From the NCBI GenBank assembly GCA_030152125.1, contig JASLIR010000268.1, positions 1-7,181 of the forward strand: DNA of 7,181 bases, written 5' to 3'. Both the position numbers and the translations under genes were made by a program. How positions within the stretch are numbered: position 1 is the first letter of the stretch; every line of letters starts with the position of its first letter. The stretch comes from Alkanindiges sp. (GTDB taxonomy: Bacteria > Pseudomonadota > Gammaproteobacteria > Pseudomonadales > Moraxellaceae). The notes below the pieces were generated by a model. It made no database searches. It worked only from the letters and a program-made list of their open reading frames with translations, and was not told the origin of the DNA. Of this stretch, positions 1 to 6,092 are shown one piece after another.

Positions 1-92
1 CCGGTTCCAGCATCCTTTCCTTAAGCCATACCCTGCTGCACATGGGTGCCAAACAAACCGACGCCCTATGCGTGGCCGCCGCAGACTTATAA
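1..92 (+). CDS. C-terminal end of a ComF-like phosphoribosyltransferase (partial, 5' end outside window)
   Basis: The frame starting at base 3 is open to a TAA at 90-92 and encodes 29 residues, beginning GSSILSLSHTLLHMG and ending TDALCVAAADL. The preceding split codon (nCC) is compatible with Thr, which would give the T-G-S-S turn of a type I phosphoribosyltransferase (PRPP) loop. A helix, a Gly-Ala turn and a final hydrophobic strand then follow. ComF proteins end this way (TGxT, helix, GA, strand, stop), and in transformable bacteria such as Acinetobacter ComF is needed for DNA uptake. The assignment rests on about 30 residues, so another phosphoribosyltransferase is possible. No convincing terminator follows the stop. 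Confidence 0.5.
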   Translation, partial: GSSILSLSHTLLHMGAKQTDALCVAAADL

Positions 93-187
93 ACCCGCTA
101 TCCCAAGCTGTAAGCGAGCAGGCATTTAGCGTTTACCAGTCCGGCAACTCGGCAATCCCCTTTATTAGCAACCATCACTGGCATTTC

Positions 188-205
188 TTGTCATTTTTTT
201 GTCAT
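188..205. repeat. Two direct copies of TTGTCAT, 11 bp apart
   Basis: TTGTCAT occurs at 188-194 and again at 199-205, with a T-run between the copies. The 11-bp period places both copies on the same face of the helix, as in sites bound by dimeric or tandem regulators. The location, about 215 bp upstream of corA, is compatible with a regulatory role, but short T-rich repeats also arise by chance. Each copy also resembles a -35 element, although I find no good -10 at the right spacing. Confidence 0.2.
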
Positions 206-207
206 AT

Positions 208-379
208 TTAAACGATAGATTCGCCCGTCAGCATCACATAGACTGCGTCAATCAGCGCTATCGCTGTATCATCCAGCCCGGGCAAGGTACACTTCAGCAG
301 TTTTTTTAAAAAAACCAGCCCTGACTAGTGCCTTTTCCGATAAGAGACGACTAGAATAAGCGCTTGTTGCAAGTGCCAT
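208..379 (-). pseudogene. Candidate small gene split by a frameshift in a T7A7 run
   Basis: On the - strand an ATG at 379-377 opens a frame (MALATSAYSSRLLSEKALVR and onward) that reads to the homopolymer at 301-314 and then stops at 269. A second frame, with no good ATG of its own, is open from 324 to a TAA at 208 and ends LPGLDDTAIALIDAVYVM, then LTGESIV. Removing one base from the T7A7 run joins the two into a continuous 56-residue protein. It would have a basic amphipathic N-terminal half and a more hydrophobic C-terminal half. A weak GAG lies 8 nt before the ATG. I do not recognise the family. It could be a frameshifted gene, a sequencing error in a homopolymer, or two chance ORFs. Confidence 0.25.
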
Positions 380-419
380 CTTAATATCTCGTCAACCACG
401 CGCGAAGGAGAGCCGGTGT

Positions 420-1436
420 ATGCTCGAAGCCTTTATTGCCACCGAGCGCGGCAGCCTACAGGATACTACCGTTCGTGGTAGCTTTGACCTTGATAACGAG
501 GTCGTTTGGGTTGACCTGATTGCACCAGGGCAGGAAGAACAGGTATGGGTGCAGGAAGCTTATGACCTGAATTTACCCACCTTAAAATCACTGGAAGATA
601 TTTCCTCTTCTGCCCGTTACTACCGTGATGATGATGGCGTACTGCATATCAGCACCTATTTTCTGACCAAGAATAAAAGCCTGCAGGCAGATAATGAATC
701 AGAAGAACAGGCCAGCAACATTCTGGCCAGCGCGCAAACGGTTGCCTTTATTTTATTAAAAAACCGGCTATTTACCCTGCGTGGTGAAAAGTTGGTGGCC
801 TTTCGTGCCTTCCGCGCCCGCGCCAAGCGCAATGACTATGAAATTGACTACAAGGACCCGGTATGGATTCTGCTGGGTTTGCTGGAAGCCAAGCTGGATG
901 AACTGGCCGATATTCTGGAAGATGTGCATAAAGACCTGGAAAAATGTGCCACCGAAGTACTGAACAATCATCACCGTGAATACGTGCTGGATCTGGATGA
1001 TATGGTAACCCGGCTGGCGCAGCAGGAAGACGTACTGGGTAAAGCCCAGCTATGCCTGATTGACTTGCGCCGGGTACTGACTTTTCTCAGCCGCCCGCGT
1101 GCCCTGGGTAGCCATATTTATGACGTGGATGTGCGGGAATTAAACGAAGATGTACGCTCGCTGGTAGAACACAATGCCTTCCTGTTCCAGAAAGTGCGCT
1201 TCCTGCTGGATACCACCTCCGGCTTTATTAACACCGAACAAAGCGACACGATCAAACGCTTCTCTATTTTACCCAGTATGCTGGCTCCCCCCATGCTGAT
1301 TGCCAGCCTGTATGGCATGAACACTGAAATTCTGCCCTTTGCGCATGGCAAAGAAAGCTTTATGATTGTTTTTACGATTGTACTGATATTCCTGATTGGC
1401 CCGCTGGTCTATTTCCGTATGAAGAAATGGATTTGA
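420..1436 (+). CDS. corA: CorA-family Mg2+/Co2+ transporter
   Basis: This gene encodes a 338-residue inner-membrane divalent cation channel of the CorA family, which imports Mg2+ (also Co2+ and Ni2+) as a homopentamer. The family signature Gly-Met-Asn is at residues 299-301, inside APPMLIASLYGMN at the end of TM1 (about 281-298). TM2 follows at about 312-334, and the protein ends in the usual basic-aromatic KKWI. The N-terminal ~270 residues form the soluble cytoplasmic domain, including the long acidic helices around 155-215. Length is normal for the family. The ATG is supported by AAGGAG at 405-410, 9 nt upstream. The gene stands alone: the next gene has its own promoter just past the stop. 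The metal actually moved cannot be read from sequence. Confidence 0.93.
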   Translation: MLEAFIATERGSLQDTTVRGSFDLDNEVVWVDLIAPGQEEQVWVQEAYDLNLPTLKSLEDISSSARYYRDDDGVLHISTYFLTKNKSLQADNESEEQASNILASAQTVAFILLKNRLFTLRGEKLVAFRAFRARAKRNDYEIDYKDPVWILLGLLEAKLDELADILEDVHKDLEKCATEVLNNHHREYVLDLDDMVTRLAQQEDVLGKAQLCLIDLRRVLTFLSRPRALGSHIYDVDVRELNEDVRSLVEHNAFLFQKVRFLLDTTSGFINTEQSDTIKRFSILPSMLAPPMLIASLYGMNTEILPFAHGKESFMIVFTIVLIFLIGPLVYFRMKKWI

Positions 1437-1440
1437 TGTA

Positions 1441-1449
1441 TGTTATAAT
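1441..1449 (+). promoter_or_regulatory. Extended -10 promoter for the ModA-like gene
   Basis: TGTTATAAT at 1441-1449 is a perfect extended -10 element (TG-N-TATAAT) located just after the corA stop. The hexamer 17 bp upstream (GAAGAA, 1421-1426) is a poor -35, but extended -10 promoters can work without one. Transcription would begin near 1456, giving a leader of about 75 nt before the preferred start at 1532. Confidence 0.55.
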
Positions 1450-1531
1450 GTTAACCACATCACATTACTGCTTGCCTTAGAATATTAAAGTGCTACACTG
1501 TATTTACAAAATAAAACATATGCAGGCAAAT

Positions 1532-2299
1532 ATGAAGATCGTCTTCTTATTTCTACTTTTTCTGAATATGTGCTGGGCTACACAGGCCAGCGCACAGGAA
1601 TCGTTACGCATTGCTGTTATTGCCAGCCTGTACCCGGTAGTTGAAAATTCCAGGCCACGCCTCACCCAGCAAGTAAAAATGCCTATTAGTGTGACCGCGT
1701 TACCCAATGAACAAATTTATAATGAGCTCAACCAGAAAAAAGGCTCTTTTGATGTCATCATCTTTGGTGAAAATGACCGTTTAGGCAATGTGGCATTAAA
1801 CCAGTTTGTTGAAGAAAATACCCAGGTTATTGCCTCCAGCCAGGTTGTATTATGGTGTCCGCATATCTTCCTGCCTAAACGGCTCAACCTAGGCAATACC
1901 ATTGAGGAAGCGCAGGTACAATCCATTGCATTACCCGGTATCAGCTCAGTGATCGGGGATCTTTTTTTAAGAAGCATACCGGCACTACCCAGTTCGGTAC
2001 ATTTGCTTCCCACCAGCAACTCCCTGACTGCGCTGCAAATGGCCCACAATGGCGAGGCACAGTGTGCCGTGACCATTGACAAGTGGTTGAAACCCTCAGA
2101 CCAGTTTGCCGTAGTATCTTCACAACCAGTGAATTTTCGCGGTTTTGTCAGCGAGTCCAGCCGCTATCCGGAACAGGCAAAAAACATTATTTCCATTATT
2201 GGTTCACCGCTGCTGCAACCACTGATGGTACGTTCTTCCTTGATTACCCCGCCTACCGTCAAAACAATCCTGAATAAACGCAAAAAGGCAGTAACCTGA
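1532..2299 (+). CDS. ModA-like periplasmic substrate-binding protein (orphan)
   Basis: The product is a predicted 255-residue secreted protein of the periplasmic binding protein type 2 fold, closest in layout to molybdate-binding ModA. Residues 1-21 form a signal peptide (basic MK start, hydrophobic FLFLLFLNM, ASA before the cleavage site). The mature part starts with strand LRIAVIASLYPV, followed by FDVIIFGENDRL, a hinge strand ASSQVVLWCP, and SNSLTALQMAHNGEAQCAV, matching the order of ModA segments. The ATG at 1532 is preferred because it begins a clean signal peptide and has CAGG 5 nt upstream. An in-frame ATG at 1520 and a GTG at 1490 lack ribosome sites. No modB or modC genes are adjacent. 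Several ModA ligand positions appear changed, so molybdate as ligand is doubtful. Cys109 and Cys178 could form a disulfide. Confidence 0.72.
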   Translation: MKIVFLFLLFLNMCWATQASAQESLRIAVIASLYPVVENSRPRLTQQVKMPISVTALPNEQIYNELNQKKGSFDVIIFGENDRLGNVALNQFVEENTQVIASSQVVLWCPHIFLPKRLNLGNTIEEAQVQSIALPGISSVIGDLFLRSIPALPSSVHLLPTSNSLTALQMAHNGEAQCAVTIDKWLKPSDQFAVVSSQPVNFRGFVSESSRYPEQAKNIISIIGSPLLQPLMVRSSLITPPTVKTILNKRKKAVT

Positions 2300-2313
2300 G
2301 TTACTGCCTTTTT
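2282..2313. terminator. Bidirectional rho-independent terminator between convergent genes
   Basis: AAAAAGGCAGTAAC (2282-2295), loop CTGA, and GTTACTGCCTTTTT (2300-2313) form a perfect 14-bp stem with a 4-nt loop. The A-run on one side and the T-run on the other give a U-tract in both directions. It can therefore stop the ModA-like transcript from the left and the mla transcript from the right, which ends at the mlaB stop 72 bp away. The last codons and the TGA stop of the ModA-like gene lie within the hairpin. Confidence 0.88.
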
Positions 2314-2384
2314 ATCTGCATCACCAATGGAACTGTTCCATCTTACAAAACGCCGCTGTCCCTTGCTGCGCGCTTTGCCCTTGC

Positions 2385-2675
2385 TTAGGTCAACTCATCC
2401 AGTAAACTGGATGCCTGAATAATGTCACGCATTTTTTCAGGAATATTTACCAGCTTTAACTGCATATGGCCTTCGAAATAACGAATCCACTGTACAAATA
2501 CAGCCAAGCTAATACTATTACTGGTCTTAAAACTGGATAAATCCAGATAAATGACCGCCGTATTTGCCTGTTTCAGTAAACCTAAACCGCTCTGGTAGAC
2601 CTGCTCAGCATTATCGAAATGAATCTCTCCCGATAAGCTGAGCGTGGGTGGCGACCAGCTAAACTCAGTGGCCAT
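2385..2675 (-). CDS. mlaB: MlaB, STAS-domain subunit of the Mla phospholipid transporter
   Basis: This is a 96-residue cytoplasmic STAS-domain protein, close to the 97 residues of E. coli MlaB. In the MlaFEDB complex MlaB binds the ATPase MlaF and is needed for its stability and activity. The STAS core is visible as PTLSLSGEIHF, then strand AVIYLDLSSF, the loop TSNSISL before helix AVFVQWIRYF, and strand MQLKLVNIP followed by a helix. By alignment in my head, Ser54 takes the place of the functionally important Thr52 of E. coli. It is the last gene of the operon, beginning 6 nt after the mlaC stop with only a weak upstream GGA, so translation is probably coupled to mlaC. Confidence 0.85.
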   Translation of the reverse strand: MATEFSWSPPTLSLSGEIHFDNAEQVYQSGLGLLKQANTAVIYLDLSSFKTSNSISLAVFVQWIRYFEGHMQLKLVNIPEKMRDIIQASSLLDELT

Positions 2676-2681
2676 CAGCAG

Positions 2682-3320
2682 TTATTTTCCGGCATTGCCA
2701 ACAGCATCTGCTGAAGGCGTAAAGGATTTAATGGAATCATCCAGATTACCGCGATTGTTCTGTACGGTAGACGAGAACTGGTTACGGAAAGTTAAACCGA
2801 TATCAATCCCATTCAGGGAAACGTTACGCACTTTCCAGGTTTCACCACTCTGGATCAACTGGTAAGTGACCGGAATTACCCCGTTATCGGTTTTAAAATC
2901 CATGCTCACAATCGCCTTGCTTGGGTCACGCCCAGGCGTAAACGGACGAATGCTGTAAGTCTGGTTATTGTAGGCACCCAGCCCCTTGGCGTAGGTACGA
3001 ATCAGGCTAAGACGGAAGGTATTAGTAAATGCCGCACGCTGCGCATCAGTGGCCTGACGGTAGTATTGCCCCATCACCCCACGCGCAAAACCATCAAAAT
3101 CCACATAAGGCTCAATATTTTCCTTAACAATGGTATTTAACAGTGTCGGGTTTTTCTGGAAGTTAGGGCGCTCCTTGACTAAACGCTCAACCAGCGCATC
3201 AGAAATACGCTTTACAAACACAGGGGCTGGCTCTGGCGCTGCAAACACGCTGGTACTGGCCAGCATGGCTGCCAAAGCAGTCAGTTTAATACCTGTTGAC
3301 GCTACACTCATTTTTTTCAT
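2682..3320 (-). CDS. mlaC: MlaC, periplasmic phospholipid carrier
   Basis: MlaC shuttles phospholipid through the periplasm between the outer-membrane MlaA complex and inner-membrane MlaFEDB. The 212 residues from the ATG at 3320 match the family length (E. coli 211). Residues 1-27 form a signal peptide: MKKMSVASTGIKL, a hydrophobic LAAML stretch, and VFA before AP. The mature protein contains the typical VDFDGFARGVMGQYYRQAT segment (here VDFDGFARGVMG then QYYRQATDAQ), FTNTFRLSLIRTYAKGL, and the closing VRNVSLNGIDIGLTFRNQF. The frame continues upstream to a TTG at 3347, which would add nine polar residues before the signal peptide and has no ribosome site, so 3320 is preferred. A 63-nt gap separates it from the mlaD stop. 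The last dozen residues look unstructured. Confidence 0.92.
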   Translation of the reverse strand: MKKMSVASTGIKLTALAAMLASTSVFAAPEPAPVFVKRISDALVERLVKERPNFQKNPTLLNTIVKENIEPYVDFDGFARGVMGQYYRQATDAQRAAFTNTFRLSLIRTYAKGLGAYNNQTYSIRPFTPGRDPSKAIVSMDFKTDNGVIPVTYQLIQSGETWKVRNVSLNGIDIGLTFRNQFSSTVQNNRGNLDDSIKSFTPSADAVGNAGK

Positions 3321-3383
3321 CTTATGTACACTCTTGCCTTTACTCAATCATGCCAAATACCCGGACTTCTGCACTATCTTGCA

Positions 3384-3914
3384 CTAGAAGTTGCCAAAGC
3401 TATCCTGCTGCTGATTTGTTGCTGCTTCTGGCGCTGCAGCCGGAGCCTTGGCAGCCGTACTGCCTGCACCACCAGTCACAAACTTGTTAATGAGATCTTC
3501 AATATCCATGGTGCCTTGTGTCTGCGTGATCACATCACCATCCTTGTAATATTTTTCACCAGAACCCGGCACAATCTTCAGATATTTTTCACCCAGAATC
3601 CCGTTAGTGGCAACCATCACATAGGCATCATCATCAATGCTGTTCACATCAGAATCAATGCTCATGTCCACATTGGCCTGCAGGGTTTTAGGGTCCAGAC
3701 GGATTGCCTTTACCCTGCCAACAGTAACGCCACTGATGGTAATCTTAGCACGTGGCTTTAAGCCGTTAACGTTATTGAATTGTGCGGTTAAGGTATAGCT
3801 ATTTCCATAATTGTTACCCCCCAGCCCACTCACTTTCATGGCTAAAAAGAACAAGGCTACTGCCGCTAAAATAACGAAAATACCGACGGCGAGCTCACTG
3901 CTTCGTGATCTCAT
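3384..3914 (-). CDS. mlaD: MlaD, inner-membrane MCE-domain protein of the Mla transporter
   Basis: MlaD is anchored in the inner membrane and forms a hexameric ring of MCE domains through which lipid passes between MlaC and MlaE. The 176-residue protein has a short N-terminal cytoplasmic MRSRSSE, one transmembrane helix at about 8-28, and an MCE domain at about 39-116 ([33 protein letters not shown]). A helical segment follows ([12 protein letters not shown]), then an Ala/Gln-rich tail. The ATG overlaps the mlaE stop as ATGA and sits 6 nt after GGAGG. The frame also extends to a GTG at 3968, but those 18 extra residues are cysteine-rich, unlike the family, and lie inside mlaE. E. coli MlaD is 183 residues. 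Confidence 0.93.
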   Translation of the reverse strand: MRSRSSELAVGIFVILAAVALFFLAMKVSGLGGNNYGNSYTLTAQFNNVNGLKPRAKITISGVTVGRVKAIRLDPKTLQANVDMSIDSDVNSIDDDAYVMVATNGILGEKYLKIVPGSGEKYYKDGDVITQTQGTMDIEDLINKFVTGGAGSTAAKAPAAAPEAATNQQQDSFGNF

Positions 3915-4690
3915 GACAATCCTCCGAACATGACCGCAGTCAGAACAAAATCTAGCCCCAGTACACACAGGGACGAATAAACAACCGTACGGGTGGTTGC
4001 CGTGGCAATGCCCTCAGACGTTGGTACGCAGGAGTAACCCTGATACACCGCAATCCAGGTACAGGCGATAGCAAATACCACACTCTTAATAATGCCGTTT
4101 AGCACATCTTCGCTAAAACTGACCGAACTTTGCATGCTGGACCAGAATGAACCATCATCCACCCCCAGCCAGTCCACACCCACAAACTTGCCACCCAGAA
4201 TACCAACTGCCGAAAATATGATGGCCAGTAAAGGCAAACTGACGATACCAGCCCATAAACGTGGTGCAATAATCTGGCGTAATGGGTCAACCCCAATCAT
4301 TTCCATACTGGATAGCTGTTCAGTGGCTTTCATCAGCCCAATTTCTGCCGCCAAGGCCGAACAGGCACGCCCTGCAAACAGCAAGGCAGCAACTACTGGT
4401 CCCAGTTCACGCAATAAGGTTAAAGCCAAACCGGTACCCAGCATGGACTCACTGCCAAAGCGCACCAGGATGGTAAACAGCTGCAAGCCTAATACCAGGC
4501 CAATAAACAAACCGGAAATGGTAATAATCAGGAGGGATAACACCCCTTCACTGTACATCTGGCGGATAAAAAGCCCGAAACCACGTAAGGTGGGTAGTGC
4601 CCACAATGAGCGCGCCAGTAATATGGTTGCCGCACCTACACCGGCTATGCGGTCAATTACCGAACGGCCAAGTTCTTGCACCGGATTCAC
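3911..4690 (-). CDS. mlaE: MlaE, permease subunit of the Mla phospholipid transporter
   Basis: MlaE forms the membrane core of MlaFEDB as a dimer beneath the MlaD ring. The 259 residues match E. coli (260). An N-terminal amphipathic membrane helix (about 1-30) is followed by hydrophobic segments at roughly 48-78, 88-110, 145-172, 197-217 and 236-257. The conserved family stretch [17 protein letters not shown] is at 92-108. The cytoplasmic coupling segment [20 protein letters not shown] (116-135) meets MlaF. The start is GTG, overlapping the mlaF stop as GTGA, and AGGAGG lies 6 nt upstream, so both the rare start codon and the coupling are well supported. Confidence 0.95.
   Translation of the reverse strand: MNPVQELGRSVIDRIAGVGAATILLARSLWALPTLRGFGLFIRQMYSEGVLSLLIITISGLFIGLVLGLQLFTILVRFGSESMLGTGLALTLLRELGPVVAALLFAGRACSALAAEIGLMKATEQLSSMEMIGVDPLRQIIAPRLWAGIVSLPLLAIIFSAVGILGGKFVGVDWLGVDDGSFWSSMQSSVSFSEDVLNGIIKSVVFAIACTWIAVYQGYSCVPTSEGIATATTRTVVYSSLCVLGLDFVLTAVMFGGLS
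3921..3925 (-). promoter_or_regulatory. Shine-Dalgarno of mlaD
   Basis: GGAGG on the - strand lies 6 nt before the ATG at 3914. It decides for that start over the upstream GTG at 3968 and lies within the end of mlaE, consistent with coupled translation. Confidence 0.8.
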
Positions 4691-5529
4691 GTACGGCCTC
4701 CTATGGCAGATAAATACGGTTGCTGGCTGTACTGAAACTCAACCGGCCCTTCAACACTGCCATTCAGGAACTGCTGCACAAAGGGGGAGCTGGATGCCTT
4801 AAGCTGCTCCGGGGTACCTTCACCCATCACTTTGCCTTCAGCCACCACATACACATAGTCCGCAATGGATAAGGTTTCATCTACATCATGCGACACAATA
4901 ATGGTGGTTAAGCCCAGTGCTTCCCGCAAGCTACGGATCAGGCGGGTTAATACCCCCATCACTATCGGGTCCTGCCCAGCAAAGGGCTCATCATACATAA
5001 TTAAATCGGGATCAAGCGCAATGGCACGTGCCAGCGCAACACGGCGGTTCATACCACCGGATAACTCGGATGGCATCAATTGTTCTGTACCGCGCAAACC
5101 CACTGCTTCCAGCTTAAGGGCCACCAGCTCGCGCACCAGATGCTCTGGTAGCTTGGTATGCGCGCGGATAGGAAAGGCGACATTTTCATACACGGTCATA
5201 TCGGTAAACAAGGCACCGCTCTGGAACAGCATGCCCATCCGCGCACGCGCAGCAAACAGCTCGGGACGGCTCATGCTGGCAATGTTTTTGCCATCCAGCA
5301 ATACATTCCCGGCATCCGGTAGCAACTGACCACCGATCAGGCGCAATAATGTTGTTTTACCTGTACCGGAAGGCCCCATAATGCCGGTAATTTTGCCACG
5401 CTGAAACTGCATATCCACGCCATCGTAGATCTTGCGGTCACCACGGCTAAAACTCAGGTTTTGCACTTCAATCAGCGGGCGGTTATCGGCACTTAGCGTT
5501 GTATTTTGCGAATATTTTGTTGCAGTCAT
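4687..5529 (-). CDS. mlaF: MlaF, ATPase subunit of the Mla phospholipid transporter
   Basis: MlaF is the cytoplasmic ABC ATPase that powers lipid movement by MlaFEDB. In the 280-residue product all ABC motifs are intact: Walker A GPSGTGKT at 52-59, Q-loop Gln103 (LFQSG), signature LSGGM at 156-160, Walker B LIMYDE at 176-181, and H-loop His214 (SHDVDE). The C-terminal [14 protein letters not shown] segment matches the MlaF-specific extension that in E. coli MlaF packs against the partner subunit and MlaB. The ATG at 5529 is preferred: an in-frame TTG at 5550 has no ribosome site. The ATG itself has only a weak upstream GGAT. It is the first gene of the operon and overlaps mlaE by 4 bp. The sequence reads very close to Acinetobacter MlaF as I remember it. 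Confidence 0.95.
   Translation of the reverse strand: MTATKYSQNTTLSADNRPLIEVQNLSFSRGDRKIYDGVDMQFQRGKITGIMGPSGTGKTTLLRLIGGQLLPDAGNVLLDGKNIASMSRPELFAARARMGMLFQSGALFTDMTVYENVAFPIRAHTKLPEHLVRELVALKLEAVGLRGTEQLMPSELSGGMNRRVALARAIALDPDLIMYDEPFAGQDPIVMGVLTRLIRSLREALGLTTIIVSHDVDETLSIADYVYVVAEGKVMGEGTPEQLKASSSPFVQQFLNGSVEGPVEFQYSQQPYLSAIGGRT
4697..4702 (-). promoter_or_regulatory. Shine-Dalgarno of mlaE
   Basis: AGGAGG on the - strand lies 6 nt before the GTG at 4690, fixing this non-ATG start. It lies within the last codons of mlaF. Confidence 0.82.
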
Positions 5530-5565
5530 GCACAGAATAATCCGTAACAAATTATTAAAGAGAAT

Positions 5566-5574
5566 ATTATCACA
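5566..5574 (-). promoter_or_regulatory. Candidate extended -10 promoter of the mla operon
   Basis: On the - strand TGTGATAAT fits an extended -10 element (TG-N-GATAAT, one mismatch to TATAAT). The hexamer 17 bp upstream (CGCATG) is not a recognisable -35. Transcription would start near 5559, about 30 nt before the mlaF ATG. Alternatively mla is read through from the small gene upstream, since no terminator is visible between 5744 and 5529. Confidence 0.4.
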
Positions 5575-5743
5575 CTTTTAGCAAACAACATGCGCGCTGA
5601 TCGTAGGCCTTTTGTGTTAAAAAACAGCAATGCCTGCACGCTTGATCCTTATAGCCATACATATTGTTGCAATTGTTTTATACAAATCCGGATGCTCAAT
5701 CAACCAGCCCTAAACAATTATTAAGTCGTGTGGCCAAAAAAAT

Positions 5744-5908
5744 TTAATTCTTCTTATCAACTAATTCGATTTTTTCAGGATAGTGATCAGTTTGCTGAAT
5801 CTGGAATTCAGGCAGCACTGAAGGCTCTTTTTCCTTTAATAGTTGATAACCCAAATATATGGCATTCAAGCCAACTAAAAACACAAACAAGTACGGCATC
5901 GTTGACAT
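5744..5908 (-). CDS. Small single-pass membrane protein of unknown function
   Basis: A 54-codon ORF begins at ATG 5908 with MSTMPYLFVFLVGLNAIYLG and ends ...KIELVDKKN at TAA 5744. A second ATG at 5899 gives a 51-residue form (MPYLFVFL...) with GGA 8 nt upstream, so either start is possible. Residues 5-24 are a hydrophobic helix with no charges. The rest (QLLKEKEP, then a Pro-, Glu- and Gln-containing tail with several Lys) is hydrophilic, giving a typical anchor-plus-tail design. A promoter-like pair lies upstream and a terminator separates it from the helicase gene. It sits 214 bp upstream of mlaF on the same strand, so it could be a separate gene or a leader gene of the operon. I do not recognise the family. 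The reading on the opposite strand here looks like a shadow. Confidence 0.6.
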   Translation of the reverse strand: MSTMPYLFVFLVGLNAIYLGYQLLKEKEPSVLPEFQIQQTDHYPEKIELVDKKN

Positions 5909-5947
5909 CCATGCGTCGTAAAAAACTGTTACCCCTTAACTCAGCCT

Positions 5948-5977
5948 AGTATATGCTGAATTGTTTTCCAAGCACAA
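5948..5977 (-). promoter_or_regulatory. Candidate promoter of the small membrane-protein gene
   Basis: On the - strand TTGTGC (5977-5972), an 18-bp spacer and TATACT (5953-5948) make a moderate sigma-70 promoter with a good -10. The start would be near 5942, 34 to 43 nt before the two possible start codons. TCAGC and GCTGA arms (5941-5959) flank the -10 and could be a small operator. Confidence 0.4.
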
Positions 5978-5984
5978 TGTGGTA

Positions 5985-6018
5985 TAAAAAACCAGCTTCC
6001 CATCACTGAGAAGCTGGT
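5985..6018 (-). terminator. Rho-independent terminator of the helicase gene
   Basis: Read on the - strand, ACCAGCTTC (6018-6010) pairs perfectly with GAAGCTGGT (5999-5991) over 9 bp across a 10-nt loop, and a T-run follows directly (5990-5986). It lies about 75 nt after the helicase stop, and upstream of the small membrane-protein gene. There is no T-run on the other strand, so it works in one direction. Confidence 0.82.
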
Positions 6019-6046
6019 CACATTTTAGCACAGACTATTTACGATG

Positions 6047-6073
6047 CGGACGCTTTAATGCTTAAAGTATCCG
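6047..6073. repeat. Imperfect inverted repeat in the helicase 3' untranslated region
   Basis: CGGACGCTTTAA (6047-6058) and TTAAAGTATCCG (6062-6073) can pair at 10 of 12 positions around a TGC loop. There is no T-run, so it is not a terminator itself. It lies between the helicase stop and the terminator, and could be a 3'-end stem-loop or a binding site. Confidence 0.35.
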
Positions 6074-6092
6074 TCATACCAACTAAACAGGC

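Larger units (their letters stand above)
93..419. other. Intergenic region upstream of corA
   Basis: This 327-bp gap carries no gene I can annotate firmly. It contains a pair of TTGTCAT direct repeats (188-194 and 199-205), a short CAGCG/CGCTG hairpin (253-266), a perfect T7A7 run (301-314), and a split small ORF on the - strand (208-379). A weak corA promoter candidate is TGCCTT (329-334), 17 bp, TAGAAT (352-357). That would give a leader of about 55 nt before the corA start. It would also lie inside the - strand ORF. I see no riboswitch-like fold, although Mg2+ transporter leaders sometimes carry one. Confidence 0.5.

Noticed and set aside
2..211. 70-codon open + strand frame across the ComF-like end and the gap
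   Set aside because: It is rich in His, Arg, Pro and Asn with no family resemblance, while the frame starting at base 3 gives a sensible phosphoribosyltransferase ending.
253..266. CAGCG/CGCTG hairpin upstream of corA
   Set aside because: It has only five base pairs and no T-run, and is expected by chance in a region this size.
323..354. GACTAG direct repeat (323-328 and 349-354)
   Set aside because: Two copies of a 6-mer at an unphased distance are weak evidence for function.
3371..3386. GCACTA direct repeat at the mlaD stop
   Set aside because: It is only six bases, one copy overlaps coding sequence, and there is no further structure.
4092..4802. 236-codon + strand frame opposite mlaE and the end of mlaF
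   Set aside because: mlaE and mlaF are certain by motifs, ribosome sites and operon overlaps. The antisense frame shows no domain and no signal peptide.
5728..5949. 73-codon + strand frame starting with GTG
   Set aside because: It has no ribosome site and an unremarkable composition, and it lies opposite the small membrane-protein ORF, whose product has a far clearer protein-like pattern.
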